Assembly: GCA_948482415.1 (NCBI GenBank)
Contig: CAOMFZ010000106.1
Coordinates: 1 to 7,734 of the forward strand
Length of the DNA stretch: 7,734 nt
Reading direction: 5' to 3'
Source: an uncultured Mailhella sp.
GTDB lineage: Bacteria; Desulfobacterota; Desulfovibrionia; Desulfovibrionales; Desulfovibrionaceae
Below are positions 1 to 6,288 of this stretch, one piece after another. The translations under genes and the position numbers were made by a program. Every line of letters starts with the position of its first letter. Within the stretch, counting starts at the first letter, position 1. The notes beneath the pieces are model-generated. The model was not told the origin of the DNA, made no database searches, and worked only from the letters and a program-made list of their open reading frames with translations.

Positions 1-34
1 CTTGTTTGAAATATACTCTCTTAATTTTCATACT

Positions 35-63
35 TTGTTAATAGGGTGCAGTATACTTATACT
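35..63 (+). promoter_or_regulatory. Sigma70-like promoter for the small-peptide region
   Basis: TTGTTA at 35-40 is followed after exactly 17 nt by TATACT at 58-63; a second TATACT at 52-57 abuts it, so the -10 hexamer is tandemly repeated. Transcription would begin near 70. Together with the terminator at 465-495 this would give a short transcript of roughly 425 nt covering the small hydrophobic reading frames. It overlaps the upstream part of the first peptide frame, so either that frame starts downstream at the ATG at 79, or it is read from an earlier promoter. The hexamers are seen directly; promoter activity is inferred. Confidence 0.45.
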
Positions 64-135
64 CTTATTTTAATTATTATGCTTGTTATTGCTGGTGGAT
101 TAATTATTCTTCATAAAATGGGAAAAATTAATTAA
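46..135 (+). CDS. Possible 29-aa single-span membrane peptide (first paralogue)
   Basis: A short frame ends at TAA 133-135. From GTG at 46 it encodes 29 residues; from ATG at 79 only 18. It is almost entirely Ile/Leu/Val/Gly followed by a basic end (LHKMGKIN), the shape of a one-pass membrane peptide with a cytoplasmic positive tail. Without gaps it aligns with the translation of 367-453: both share Tyr, an Ile-x-Ile stretch, VIA, and an L-[HR]-K-x-G-x-I ending. No clear Shine-Dalgarno precedes either start. I do not recognise the family. The similarity to a second frame nearby is the main reason to list it. Confidence 0.3.
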   Translation: MQYTYTLILIIMLVIAGGLIILHKMGKIN

Positions 136-156
136 CCAAGAAAAAAAGAAAGCATA

Positions 157-342
157 ATGCCGCCTGTTTGGATTTTTATTACAGCCTTATCTGTTGCTGC
201 CGGAGCTTTTGCTTTTTTACTGATTATTGTTGGCATGGCGTCAGCCATAAAAAGCCTACAATCAGTTAAAAAGTTCTTGTCCTTGAAAAAACAAGGCGTA
301 AGCATTGCTTGTTTTTTCGGGGGCTGTTTATATTGTGCATAA
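157..342 (+). CDS. Possible 61-aa small membrane protein, unknown
   Basis: The ATG at 157 opens a 61-residue frame ending at TAA 340-342. Residues about 5-30 are a long hydrophobic span rich in Ala, Leu, Ile and Val. A basic stretch follows (Lys at 32, 38, 39, 44 and 45), consistent with an N-out or N-in single-pass membrane protein with a positively charged juxtamembrane segment. The last 15 residues contain three Cys and a Gly pair. The upstream sequence is purine-rich (AAGAAAGC) but not a strong Shine-Dalgarno. It sits between two peptide frames that resemble each other and downstream of a good promoter, so it could be the main product of this short transcript. I do not recognise it, and it could be a chance frame in AT-rich DNA. 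Confidence 0.35.
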   Translation: MPPVWIFITALSVAAGAFAFLLIIVGMASAIKSLQSVKKFLSLKKQGVSIACFFGGCLYCA

Positions 343-366
343 GGCAGAAAAACAAAATAAGGATAA

Positions 367-453
367 ATAATAAACTCTTATATTGTTATTGGTATTGGCG
401 GAACCGTTATTGCCGCAATTTCAATTTTTCTTCGTAAGACAGGAAATATATAA
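367..453 (+). pseudogene. Small membrane peptide frame with AUA in place of a start codon (second paralogue)
   Basis: The open stretch from 367 to TAA at 451-453 encodes about 27 residues with a glycine-rich hydrophobic span (VIGIGGTVIAA) and a basic end (LRKTGNI). It is preceded by AAGGA at 359-363, correctly spaced for a start at 370, but the codons there are ATA ATA and no ATG, GTG or TTG is present at the right place. It aligns without gaps with the peptide at 46-135. The simplest reading is a degenerate copy whose ATG mutated to ATA; initiation at AUA is the alternative. The terminator hairpin begins only 11 nt after the stop. Confidence 0.3.
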
Positions 454-464
454 CAGCCCAAAAT

Positions 465-495
465 AAAGCCCTTGTTAAGAAACAAGGGCTTTTTT
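465..495. terminator. Strong intrinsic terminator, probably bidirectional
   Basis: A perfect 12-bp stem pairs 465-476 with 481-492 around the 4-nt loop AAGA; its core is GCCCTTGTT/AACAAGGGC. On the + strand it ends in a run of six T (490-495). Read on the minus strand it ends in CTTTATTTT, a weaker but usable U-tract. It can end the short + strand transcript from the left and the long minus-strand operon whose last stop codon is at 524-526. Confidence 0.8.
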
Positions 496-500
496 GTAAG

Positions 501-520
501 TATTTTTTGTTCAAAAAATA
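501..520. repeat. Perfect AT-rich inverted repeat next to the terminator
   Basis: Bases 501-509 are the exact reverse complement of 512-520, with only TT between them. As RNA this gives an 8-bp A/U stem with a GTTC loop. It lies between the last stop of the minus-strand operon and the main terminator hairpin, so it may be an accessory 3' end structure; it is too weak to stop transcription alone. Confidence 0.4.
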
Positions 521-523
521 CAT

Positions 524-1564
524 TTAACTCTGAATGGCGGAAATAATCACCATTGCCTGATTAAAGGCAATGAAGAACCACAGGATAAAAATAGGTGCAA
601 GGGCAAGGAATGTCCGCTGCCAGCTAAGGCGCAGGGCATATTTGACGCCAATGAAAATATTATAAATAAACCAGACAAGTCCAATAAATCCGCCAAGATA
701 TGGTACAATACACAAAATCATGGGCGCAGACGCATAGGCAATTATGCGCAAAGTCAGCGGAAAATCTGCTTTTTCCGGATTGGTGATGCGTATCGCCAGA
801 TAGACAAAAGCCGTATACACCAAGAGCTGCAAAATCATAATAAAGGGCGTAGTGATAATGAGCATGGTCAGGCTTTGCCCGGACATCAGATTTTCCATGA
901 GGATTTGTTTTTGCGGGTCAATATTGGCATTTTTTATAAAGTCCACCATGCTCGGGGAAGACAAATAGCCCACAAGCGCCTGCACAAGCCCGATAATGGC
1001 ATAAAAAGAAGCAGGACGCAGAGAAGAAGCCTGACTGTGAATCGTGGAGAAAAATTCTTTGCCGCTGAGCATAACCCGCGCAATGGTGCGGAAAAATGAG
1101 CGGAAAAAGCCGTGCCGTTCCGGGTGTTCCCAAGGCACGTCGTCAGTCATCATCACATAGCGTTCAGCCTGTTTTTCAGCATAACCCTGCATTGGTTCAT
1201 GCAGAGGATTTTCTTCGTTTTTATTTTTAGGGCTTAGGTTATCTTCATTTAAAGGAATGGGGTCTTCGGCAGGAGTTTCTTGTTCAACGGCTGTCTTTTC
1301 GTCTGCGGTTTTGTTTTGTTCAGCATTTTCAGGTAGTTCGGGGCTGACGGGTTCGGCACTTATTTCCTGCGCAGCTGTTTCCTTTGGTTTCGCTTTTTCC
1401 TGTTCCGTTTCAAGGCAGATTTCCGCAATAAAATCCCCTGTTTCCGGGTCACGGAAGCGGAATTTGTTTTGACATTTCGGGCATGTGGCAAGGGTGGCAG
1501 ATTCAGGAATTTGCTTTTCGTCTACATGGCGTTTAAAATGGCATTTGGGACAGGAAATAAGCAT
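524..1564 (-). CDS. Zinc-ribbon (MJ0042-type) and Yip1-like membrane protein
   Basis: This 346-residue protein begins with a zinc ribbon: CPKC at residues 5-8 and CPKC at 28-31, the MJ0042-type motif common at the N-terminus of deltaproteobacterial proteins. Residues about 52-125 are an acidic, Pro/Glu/Lys-rich linker with no predicted fold. A conserved-looking PWEHPERHGFF stretch (144-154) leads into about four to five membrane spans between residues 185 and 345, resembling the Yip1/YIP1-family integral membrane domain. The zinc ribbon would face the cytoplasm. The ATG is preceded by GAGG five bases upstream. It is the last gene of the minus-strand operon, 18 nt after hldD. No specific function is known to me; a role in membrane or envelope organisation is only a guess. 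Confidence 0.8.
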   Translation of the reverse strand: MLISCPKCHFKRHVDEKQIPESATLATCPKCQNKFRFRDPETGDFIAEICLETEQEKAKPKETAAQEISAEPVSPELPENAEQNKTADEKTAVEQETPAEDPIPLNEDNLSPKNKNEENPLHEPMQGYAEKQAERYVMMTDDVPWEHPERHGFFRSFFRTIARVMLSGKEFFSTIHSQASSLRPASFYAIIGLVQALVGYLSSPSMVDFIKNANIDPQKQILMENLMSGQSLTMLIITTPFIMILQLLVYTAFVYLAIRITNPEKADFPLTLRIIAYASAPMILCIVPYLGGFIGLVWFIYNIFIGVKYALRLSWQRTFLALAPIFILWFFIAFNQAMVIISAIQS

Positions 1565-1582
1565 AAAAGCCTCATAAAAATT

Positions 1583-2563
1583 TTAGATTGATGATAAATA
1601 AGGATTATTCGTCAAAAGATAGTTTTGAATATAATCTTTGACGCCGTCTTCCAGGCTGGTAAAGCTGTAAGGATAATTATATTTTTTGAGCCAAACCATA
1701 TTGGCTTCGGTAAAGTACTGGTATTTGCCCCGCAGTTGTTCAGGCATGGGAATATATTTTATTCTGGAAGGCATGCCCATGGCGGAAAAAACAGCATGCG
1801 CAAGGCTGTTCCAAGTCCGAGCCTGTCCGGTGCCCACATTGAAAATGCCTCCAATTTGTTGATTTTCAAGCAGAAACCATGCGATAACCTTGACGCAGTC
1901 TTTGACATAAATAAAATCGCGTTTCTGATCTCCATGCGAATATTCCGGCTTGTCAGAGCTGAAGAGCTGTAAAAAGCCTTTTTCGTTAATTGCTTCAAAG
2001 GCTTTGCAGGCAACACTGCGCATGGTGTCCTTATGGTATTCATTGGGACCGTAAACATTGAAAAATTTGAGGTTGACGACTTTATCCAGATAATTGTTGC
2101 GTATGCACCACAAATCAAACAAGTGCTTGGAATAGCCGTACATATTCAGCGGCTTGAGTTTGAGCGTGGTTTCAATGTCTGTGGAAAAACCCAGTTCTCC
2201 GCCGCCGTAGGTTGCCGCACTGCTGGCATTAACCATGCGGATATCGTTTCTCATGGCAAAAAGGAACACTTCCTGTGTGTAATGGAGGTTGTTTTCCATT
2301 AAAAAGTCAGCATTTTTTTCTGTGGTTGAGGAACAGGCGCCCATGTGCACAATGCCCTGCACGTTTTTTATTTCATCATTTTTGATTTTCTGCAAAAATT
2401 CGTCACGGTGCATATAGTCCGTATATTTGAGGCAAACGAGATTTTTCCATTTTTCTTTGCTTGCAAGATTGTCAACAACTAAAATATCTTCAATGCCCTG
2501 TCGGTTTAATTCCCAGACAGCGGCACTGCCAATCATTCCTGCTCCGCCGGTTACAATATACAT
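1583..2563 (-). CDS. hldD: ADP-L-glycero-D-manno-heptose-6-epimerase
   Basis: HldD (RfaD) converts ADP-D-glycero-beta-D-manno-heptose to the L-glycero epimer, the last step in making the heptose donor for the LPS inner core, using bound NADP in the cytoplasm. The 326-residue protein has the extended short-chain dehydrogenase fold: a TGGAGMIGS nucleotide-binding loop at residues 5-13, an NASS segment at 112-115, the YxxxK pair Tyr142 and Lys146, and Lys178 in YGPNEYHKD, matching the second catalytic residue known from E. coli HldD. The GDQKRDFIYVKD block (211-222) and FNVGTG (241-246) are also typical. The length is slightly above the E. coli enzyme (310). An AGGAG sits five bases before the ATG. 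The gene follows the cysteine-cluster gene by 8 nt. The other heptose genes are not in the window. Confidence 0.96.
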   Translation of the reverse strand: MYIVTGGAGMIGSAAVWELNRQGIEDILVVDNLASKEKWKNLVCLKYTDYMHRDEFLQKIKNDEIKNVQGIVHMGACSSTTEKNADFLMENNLHYTQEVFLFAMRNDIRMVNASSAATYGGGELGFSTDIETTLKLKPLNMYGYSKHLFDLWCIRNNYLDKVVNLKFFNVYGPNEYHKDTMRSVACKAFEAINEKGFLQLFSSDKPEYSHGDQKRDFIYVKDCVKVIAWFLLENQQIGGIFNVGTGQARTWNSLAHAVFSAMGMPSRIKYIPMPEQLRGKYQYFTEANMVWLKKYNYPYSFTSLEDGVKDYIQNYLLTNNPYLSSI

Positions 2564-2571
2564 TTTATCTC

Positions 2572-3246
2572 CTAATCAGGCATTTTTATAATGTTAATAC
2601 CATTTGCGCCGGGTCTTGCCGCCAGCCGGAACATAACCATGGTCTGCAAAAGCGGGCGCCCAAAAAGGAAAGGCAGAGCTTCTTCGGGAGCCGCCTTTTT
2701 TTCCACGACGAGTTCACGGAAAGAGCGGTCAAATTCCACTTTTTCAATGAATTTTGCCCGCGCTTCAGGATTCTCGTCAATTTCCAGTGCCCAGGGACCC
2801 AGCTCTTCATATTTGACAGCTTCTTCATGGGTTTTAATCAGCTCAATCCAATAGGCAGGAGCCTTGATGAGTTCGCAGATTTTTTCCCGTTCCAGACGCG
2901 GTTCATTGCTTAACTGCATGAGCGCTTCCGGTTCCTTGCAGTAAAAAGCGCGGCATTCGGCAGGGTGCTTGCCATGGAGAAAACAACGGTTATTGCCGGT
3001 AAGAAAACGGCAGGTCCAGTCATCAGGACGGGCGTTTTTAGCAGGTGCAATTTTTACAAGTTCACCGGGCAGGGGCACAAGCCTGTTTTTCATGTCATCG
3101 CGCACAAGCTCGCCGGCACGAATAGTAACAACATCTTGGATTGACAAGATATTTTCTTCAAATAAATAGGAGTCCTTGGTATGCAGGGCAGGACCGCCTT
3201 TTTTGCAGCAGGCTCCGCAGTTTATGCAGGAAGTATCTGTACTCAT
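2572..3246 (-). CDS. YkgJ-family cysteine-cluster protein
   Basis: This 224-residue soluble protein opens with CxxCxxCC (Cys7, Cys10, Cys13, Cys14). Four more cysteines follow: Cys79 in DDWTC, Cys88 in NRCFLH, and Cys98 and Cys103 in HPAECRAFYC. This set of eight is the signature of the YkgJ/YcgN (formerly UPF0153) family, thought to bind zinc or an iron-sulfur cluster; the biochemical role is not established. The C-terminal half (110-224) lacks cysteines, is mostly helical and charged, and looks lineage-specific. The ATG directly follows the TAA of the preceding small gene with no spacer, and the Shine-Dalgarno AAGGAT lies inside that gene's end, so translation is likely coupled. Its position next to hldD is context, not proof of an LPS role. 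Confidence 0.88.
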   Translation of the reverse strand: MSTDTSCINCGACCKKGGPALHTKDSYLFEENILSIQDVVTIRAGELVRDDMKNRLVPLPGELVKIAPAKNARPDDWTCRFLTGNNRCFLHGKHPAECRAFYCKEPEALMQLSNEPRLEREKICELIKAPAYWIELIKTHEEAVKYEELGPWALEIDENPEARAKFIEKVEFDRSFRELVVEKKAAPEEALPFLFGRPLLQTMVMFRLAARPGANGINIIKMPD

Positions 3247-3501
3247 TTATAATCCTTGTTCTTCGTATTTGAGTCGGGCAATGCGAACTCGTCTAAATTC
3301 TTTATGGGTTTCCAGCATATTGCGCTGCTGGATAAGTTCATGGATTTCCTGTGCAAAGAAAATCTTTTTTTCCGGGTCTTCCTTTGCCATGAAATCCTTG
3401 ATTAAATCGGTGCATAGCCTGCGCCATGCATCAATTTGCGCAATTTCTTCTTCAAGTTCGTTAATCGTCGTCGGAAGAGATTGGCTTAGGAAGGTCTGCA
3501 T
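3247..3501 (-). CDS. Small helical protein of unknown function
   Basis: An 84-residue protein is predicted from the ATG at 3501, which has GGGAG just upstream; an in-frame ATG at 3543 would add 14 residues but has no well-placed Shine-Dalgarno and a larger overlap (83 nt) with the upstream gene. The product is highly charged, lacks cysteines apart from one (Cys30 of the short form), and has heptad-like Leu/Ile spacing (INELEEEIAQIDAW, then EIHELIQQRNMLETH), suggesting two long helices or a coiled coil. It overlaps the 3' end of the EPSPS-like fusion gene by 41 nt and abuts the cysteine-cluster gene, so it is firmly part of the operon. I do not recognise the family. It may be a partner of the fusion protein. 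Confidence 0.72.
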   Translation of the reverse strand: MQTFLSQSLPTTINELEEEIAQIDAWRRLCTDLIKDFMAKEDPEKKIFFAQEIHELIQQRNMLETHKEFRRVRIARLKYEEQGL

Positions 3502-5353
3502 AGACTCCCTGGGCAATAACTCGTCTGGGTTTGGGTGTGTCATCTTTTCGTTCTGCCTTGTCGATACTTGGGGTAGGTAGGGTATTATACATACGCCAGA
3601 AGAATGGGTAATAATCGTTCAAAATATTGGGGTTCACCAGCTTTACCCTCGGGTGCAGATAGGCGCCGAGGGCATAGGCAACAGCCCATTGCGCCGTGGG
3701 TGCCATGAAAGGTGCATAGAGGTCTTCGCCCCGTTCCAGGTCAGGGGTAAAGCCCAGGTGGGCAAGGTAGCTTTCAATAATGGGATTTTCCTTAGCCTTG
3801 TCCGCAAGAGAAAGGCTTTGTCCGTTTATTTTTGCCCACAGGGTTAAAAGTGCTGCGGTTGCTTCATTACAGGGCGGAATGACAGCAAATCTTGCATTGC
3901 CGGAATTGCCTTTTGCTGTGGCAGTATCGCCGTCAATGGAAAATTCAAGGCCTGCAAAATCCATGATTTGAGAAAGGTGCTTTTGCTGTCCCTTTTGGGT
4001 CCAATGCCCTTTGAGACAGACAGTGCCGCTGGTGAGCGCCGGCAGAAGGAAGAATGATGTACAGATTTCAGCATCAGAGGGAAGCGTGATTTCTTCAGGC
4101 ATTTTGATTGCCTGCGGTTTGACTGTAATACTGTCTTTGTCAATGGTGACAGGCAGACTGCACAGGCTGATACAGTCCATAATATCTTCGAGTCCGGTAT
4201 TCCATGCGTCCAGTTTTTCGTCATCTTTTTGCAATTCAGCATAAAATTCCGTCATGTCAAAACGCACAGGACTTTCCCAGAAAGAACCTGCCAAAATAAG
4301 GGCAAAAACAAAATCCATGGGCAGATTGGCAGGAATGGCAATGGTATCAGCAATCATGCCGGACGCTTCAATGCGGACAGGCAAGCCTTCGCCTGCGGGA
4401 ATAACCTGCACCAGACGGGCATTGAATGCTGCCAGGAAGTTAGCCACAGGACTGAAATTAATTTTGCAGAGCTGATTTTCTCCCGTAATTTTGAGGTGAT
4501 AGGGAAGCCCCAGACAAAGCGCAAGGCAAAGCCACAGCGTTTGCTCATCACTTCCCACATGGATAATTTTATCTGAGCCGCGCTGCAGGCCCTTGCTTTC
4601 ACGGCTGAAAACAGTGCCGTTATTTTCAAACCATAAATCACCGCCCAGCACATTCAGGGATTTGATTGCGGCAATGAGAGAATCGGTCAGTGCTATATTT
4701 TTCATGCAGGTTTTTTGTCCGCTGGCAGCGGCCAACATCATATAAAAACGAGCCAAACGAGAAGATGCAGGCGCCTGTAAATTCACCTGTACAGGCTTTG
4801 CCAGCGGCGCAAGATTATAGGCATGGTCGTAATCGGTTTCGTCAACAGCTTTTACGCTTTGCACCAGCAGGAAAAGGTCTCGGGCAATTTTGGGGTCAGG
4901 GCAGTATTTGTTGGTATTTTGTTCCCATGAGGTGCGGATTGCTTTTTCCGTCACAGCGTCAAGAGATTTATATTGTATCATGCGGTCAATGACTTTTGCG
5001 CGTTTGGCAATAAGCTTGATAATGCCGCGGTCTAAATCGCAGATTTCAAATAAATCCGCTTGCTTGGGACTTATACTGTCACTGCGGCGCACATCTTTAT
5101 GTGGGTCACGGCGAAGCTTTCTGTCGCCTTTATCATCTTTAAAATCAGGCTTGTCGAATTTTCTGTCTTCTTTGTCAAAACGGGGGCGTTTTTCATCTTC
5201 TGAAAAATGTCTTCTGCCGCGGCGTTCTTCGCGGTCGTCTTTGCCGTATTCTTTTCTGTCCCTGCGAAATTCTTTTTTGTGTCCGTCCTCTTTCCTGTAT
5301 CCGTCACTTTTGCGGAATTTCTTTCCGTCTTCTGTGCCGCCGAAATTACTCAT
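3461..5353 (-). CDS. Charged-tail / chorismate-mutase-like / degenerate EPSP-synthase-like fusion protein
   Basis: The 630-residue protein has three parts. Residues 7-90 are low-complexity Lys/Arg/Asp/Glu/Gly sequence. Residues about 98-170 resemble an AroQ-type chorismate mutase helix bundle (LDRGIIKLIAKRAKVIDRMI, with Arg118 and Lys129 at expected places). Residues about 184-595 follow the outline of 3-phosphoshikimate 1-carboxyvinyltransferase (EPSP synthase). By eye the catalytic signatures are lost: the PGSKS loop reads PASSR, the NSGTT-R loop reads GSDEQTL, the KESDR-type motif reads KENPI, and the final KTFP-type Lys is Asn or Asp. This points to a non-catalytic homologue rather than a working AroA. 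I chose ATG 5353, preceded by AAGGA; an upstream TTG at 5395 would add 14 residues without a good ribosome site. It heads the operon containing hldD. Automated pipelines will probably call it aroA. Confidence 0.75.
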   Translation of the reverse strand: MSNFGGTEDGKKFRKSDGYRKEDGHKKEFRRDRKEYGKDDREERRGRRHFSEDEKRPRFDKEDRKFDKPDFKDDKGDRKLRRDPHKDVRRSDSISPKQADLFEICDLDRGIIKLIAKRAKVIDRMIQYKSLDAVTEKAIRTSWEQNTNKYCPDPKIARDLFLLVQSVKAVDETDYDHAYNLAPLAKPVQVNLQAPASSRLARFYMMLAAASGQKTCMKNIALTDSLIAAIKSLNVLGGDLWFENNGTVFSRESKGLQRGSDKIIHVGSDEQTLWLCLALCLGLPYHLKITGENQLCKINFSPVANFLAAFNARLVQVIPAGEGLPVRIEASGMIADTIAIPANLPMDFVFALILAGSFWESPVRFDMTEFYAELQKDDEKLDAWNTGLEDIMDCISLCSLPVTIDKDSITVKPQAIKMPEEITLPSDAEICTSFFLLPALTSGTVCLKGHWTQKGQQKHLSQIMDFAGLEFSIDGDTATAKGNSGNARFAVIPPCNEATAALLTLWAKINGQSLSLADKAKENPIIESYLAHLGFTPDLERGEDLYAPFMAPTAQWAVAYALGAYLHPRVKLVNPNILNDYYPFFWRMYNTLPTPSIDKAERKDDTPKPRRVIAQGVYADLPKPISSDDD

Positions 5354-5450
5354 AGTGTGTCCTTCATTTTTTATACTTGTCTTGCCAGCAGACAATGATT
5401 TTTGGGTAAGCCCTTTATCTTGATAAAATAGCGTGAAAGCAAAAAATTAG

Positions 5451-5460
5451 CAAGCGCTTG
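5451..5460. repeat. 10-bp perfect palindrome in the intergenic gap
   Basis: CAAGCGCTTG is its own reverse complement and sits 14 nt downstream of the secreted-protein stop codon (minus strand), flanked by an A/T-rich run on each side. It may be a small operator-like site or part of a weak, imperfect terminator between 5475 and the fusion gene at 5353. Nothing else in this 121-nt gap is convincing: no strong -35/-10 pair is seen ahead of the fusion gene. Confidence 0.25.
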
Positions 5461-5474
5461 TATTTTTTATTTTC

Positions 5475-6251
5475 TTATTCAGAAAGGCTTTGTTCTTTGA
5501 GATTGTTTTCCTCAATTTTTTTGTCCTGTTTTTTTGACTTCTCAGGCTTGTCCTGTGTACTTGGCGCGTCTAAAATTTGGGTTTGTCCTGCTTCAAAATC
5601 AATGGCAAGGCTGGGTTCCAGTGCTAATTGCTTCTGCTCGGTCAAATTGCGGTAAATTGTTGCTTCCTGTCCATGGGTAAAGAGTATTAAATCGCGGATA
5701 ATCAGCGGTTTTGCCTGCCAGTACTCACCCGTTCTGTCGGTAATGACAACCAGATATTCGCGTGCAGGGCGGGCGTCATTTTTGGAAAGGTCGTCAGTCG
5801 TGGCTTTTTGCTCAAAACGGCAGTACACAAGCCAGTCAAGCGTGTCATTGCCGTCCCAGTTCAAATCTCCCAGCAGGCTGACAGTAATTTTTTCAAGGCC
5901 GCGCTCCATAATAAAGCCGTGATTGTACATGTCTGTTTTAGTAAAATCTTCTTTGAGGCTGGCAAAAGTCCATGTTTTGCTTTCCTCTTTACTGGGATAG
6001 CGGAAAGAAAGGGTCAGCTTTTTGTACAGTTCTCTGCCCGTGAAGAGTCCCCATTCTTTTTGGAATAAATCCACAGGATTGAAAGAGGGCAAATCTTCGG
6101 TCAAAATGCCGTGTTTGGTAAAATCAGCCATGAGCATGGGCTTGACATTCTGATAAATGGTATTGTCATAAACCCTTATAATACCTTGTGTATTTGCACT
6201 CGCCGTACAGGAGCACAAAAACAGAAACGTAAGCAGAAAAAGTTTTTTCAT
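5475..6251 (-). CDS. Secreted or lipid-anchored protein with a Ca-binding-like loop
   Basis: The 258-residue product starts MKKLFLLTFLFLCSC, a classical export signal. Cys15 in LCSC could be a lipobox for lipid attachment, while the following ASA (17-19) would suit signal peptidase I; the lipoprotein reading is slightly favoured. The mature part contains GDLNWDGNDTLDW (128-140), a D-x-N-x-D-G-type acidic loop like the calcium loops of EF-hand or FG-GAP repeats. It then has beta-rich sequence (REYLVVITDRTGEYWQAKPL). The last 30 residues are a Lys/Glu/Gln-rich disordered tail. GGTGA precedes the ATG. The gene lies 121 nt upstream of the fusion gene on the same strand and may share its transcript. 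No family is recognised. Confidence 0.8.
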   Translation of the reverse strand: MKKLFLLTFLFLCSCTASANTQGIIRVYDNTIYQNVKPMLMADFTKHGILTEDLPSFNPVDLFQKEWGLFTGRELYKKLTLSFRYPSKEESKTWTFASLKEDFTKTDMYNHGFIMERGLEKITVSLLGDLNWDGNDTLDWLVYCRFEQKATTDDLSKNDARPAREYLVVITDRTGEYWQAKPLIIRDLILFTHGQEATIYRNLTEQKQLALEPSLAIDFEAGQTQILDAPSTQDKPEKSKKQDKKIEENNLKEQSLSE

Positions 6252-6259
6252 AATTCACC

Positions 6260-6288
6260 ATAAAATTAAACTGGAACGGTTATTGCAA
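6260..6288 (-). promoter_or_regulatory. Possible minus-strand promoter for the secreted-protein gene
   Basis: On the minus strand TTGCAA (6288-6283) is followed after 17 nt by TTTTAT (6265-6260). Each hexamer matches the sigma70 consensus at four of six positions. A start near 6253 would lie almost on top of the ATG at 6251, which is a weakness. TTGCAA is self-complementary, so the same six bases could serve as the -35 of the opposite promoter. Confidence 0.22.

Noticed and set aside
284..299. Small hairpin CCTTG / CAAGG inside the 61-residue frame
   Set aside because: Only a 5-bp stem with a 6-A loop and no following T-run; not convincing as a terminator or RNA element.
875..1472. Plus-strand open frames opposite the zinc-ribbon/Yip1 gene (74 and 71 residues)
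   Set aside because: They lie antisense to a gene with clear motifs and a good ribosome site, and their translations are low-complexity mirror sequence of the real gene.
2461..2913. 150-residue plus-strand frame across the hldD / cysteine-cluster junction
   Set aside because: It is antisense to two confidently identified genes; the composition is typical of a shadow frame.
5354..5395. Upstream TTG start for the fusion protein (adds 14 residues)
   Set aside because: ATG 5353 has AAGGA at good spacing, and the upstream extension has no comparable signal.
4890..5423. 177-residue plus-strand frame opposite the charged tail
   Set aside because: Its Ser/Leu/Arg-rich repeats are the antisense reading of the Lys/Asp/Arg-rich tail; it has no ribosome site or recognisable domain.
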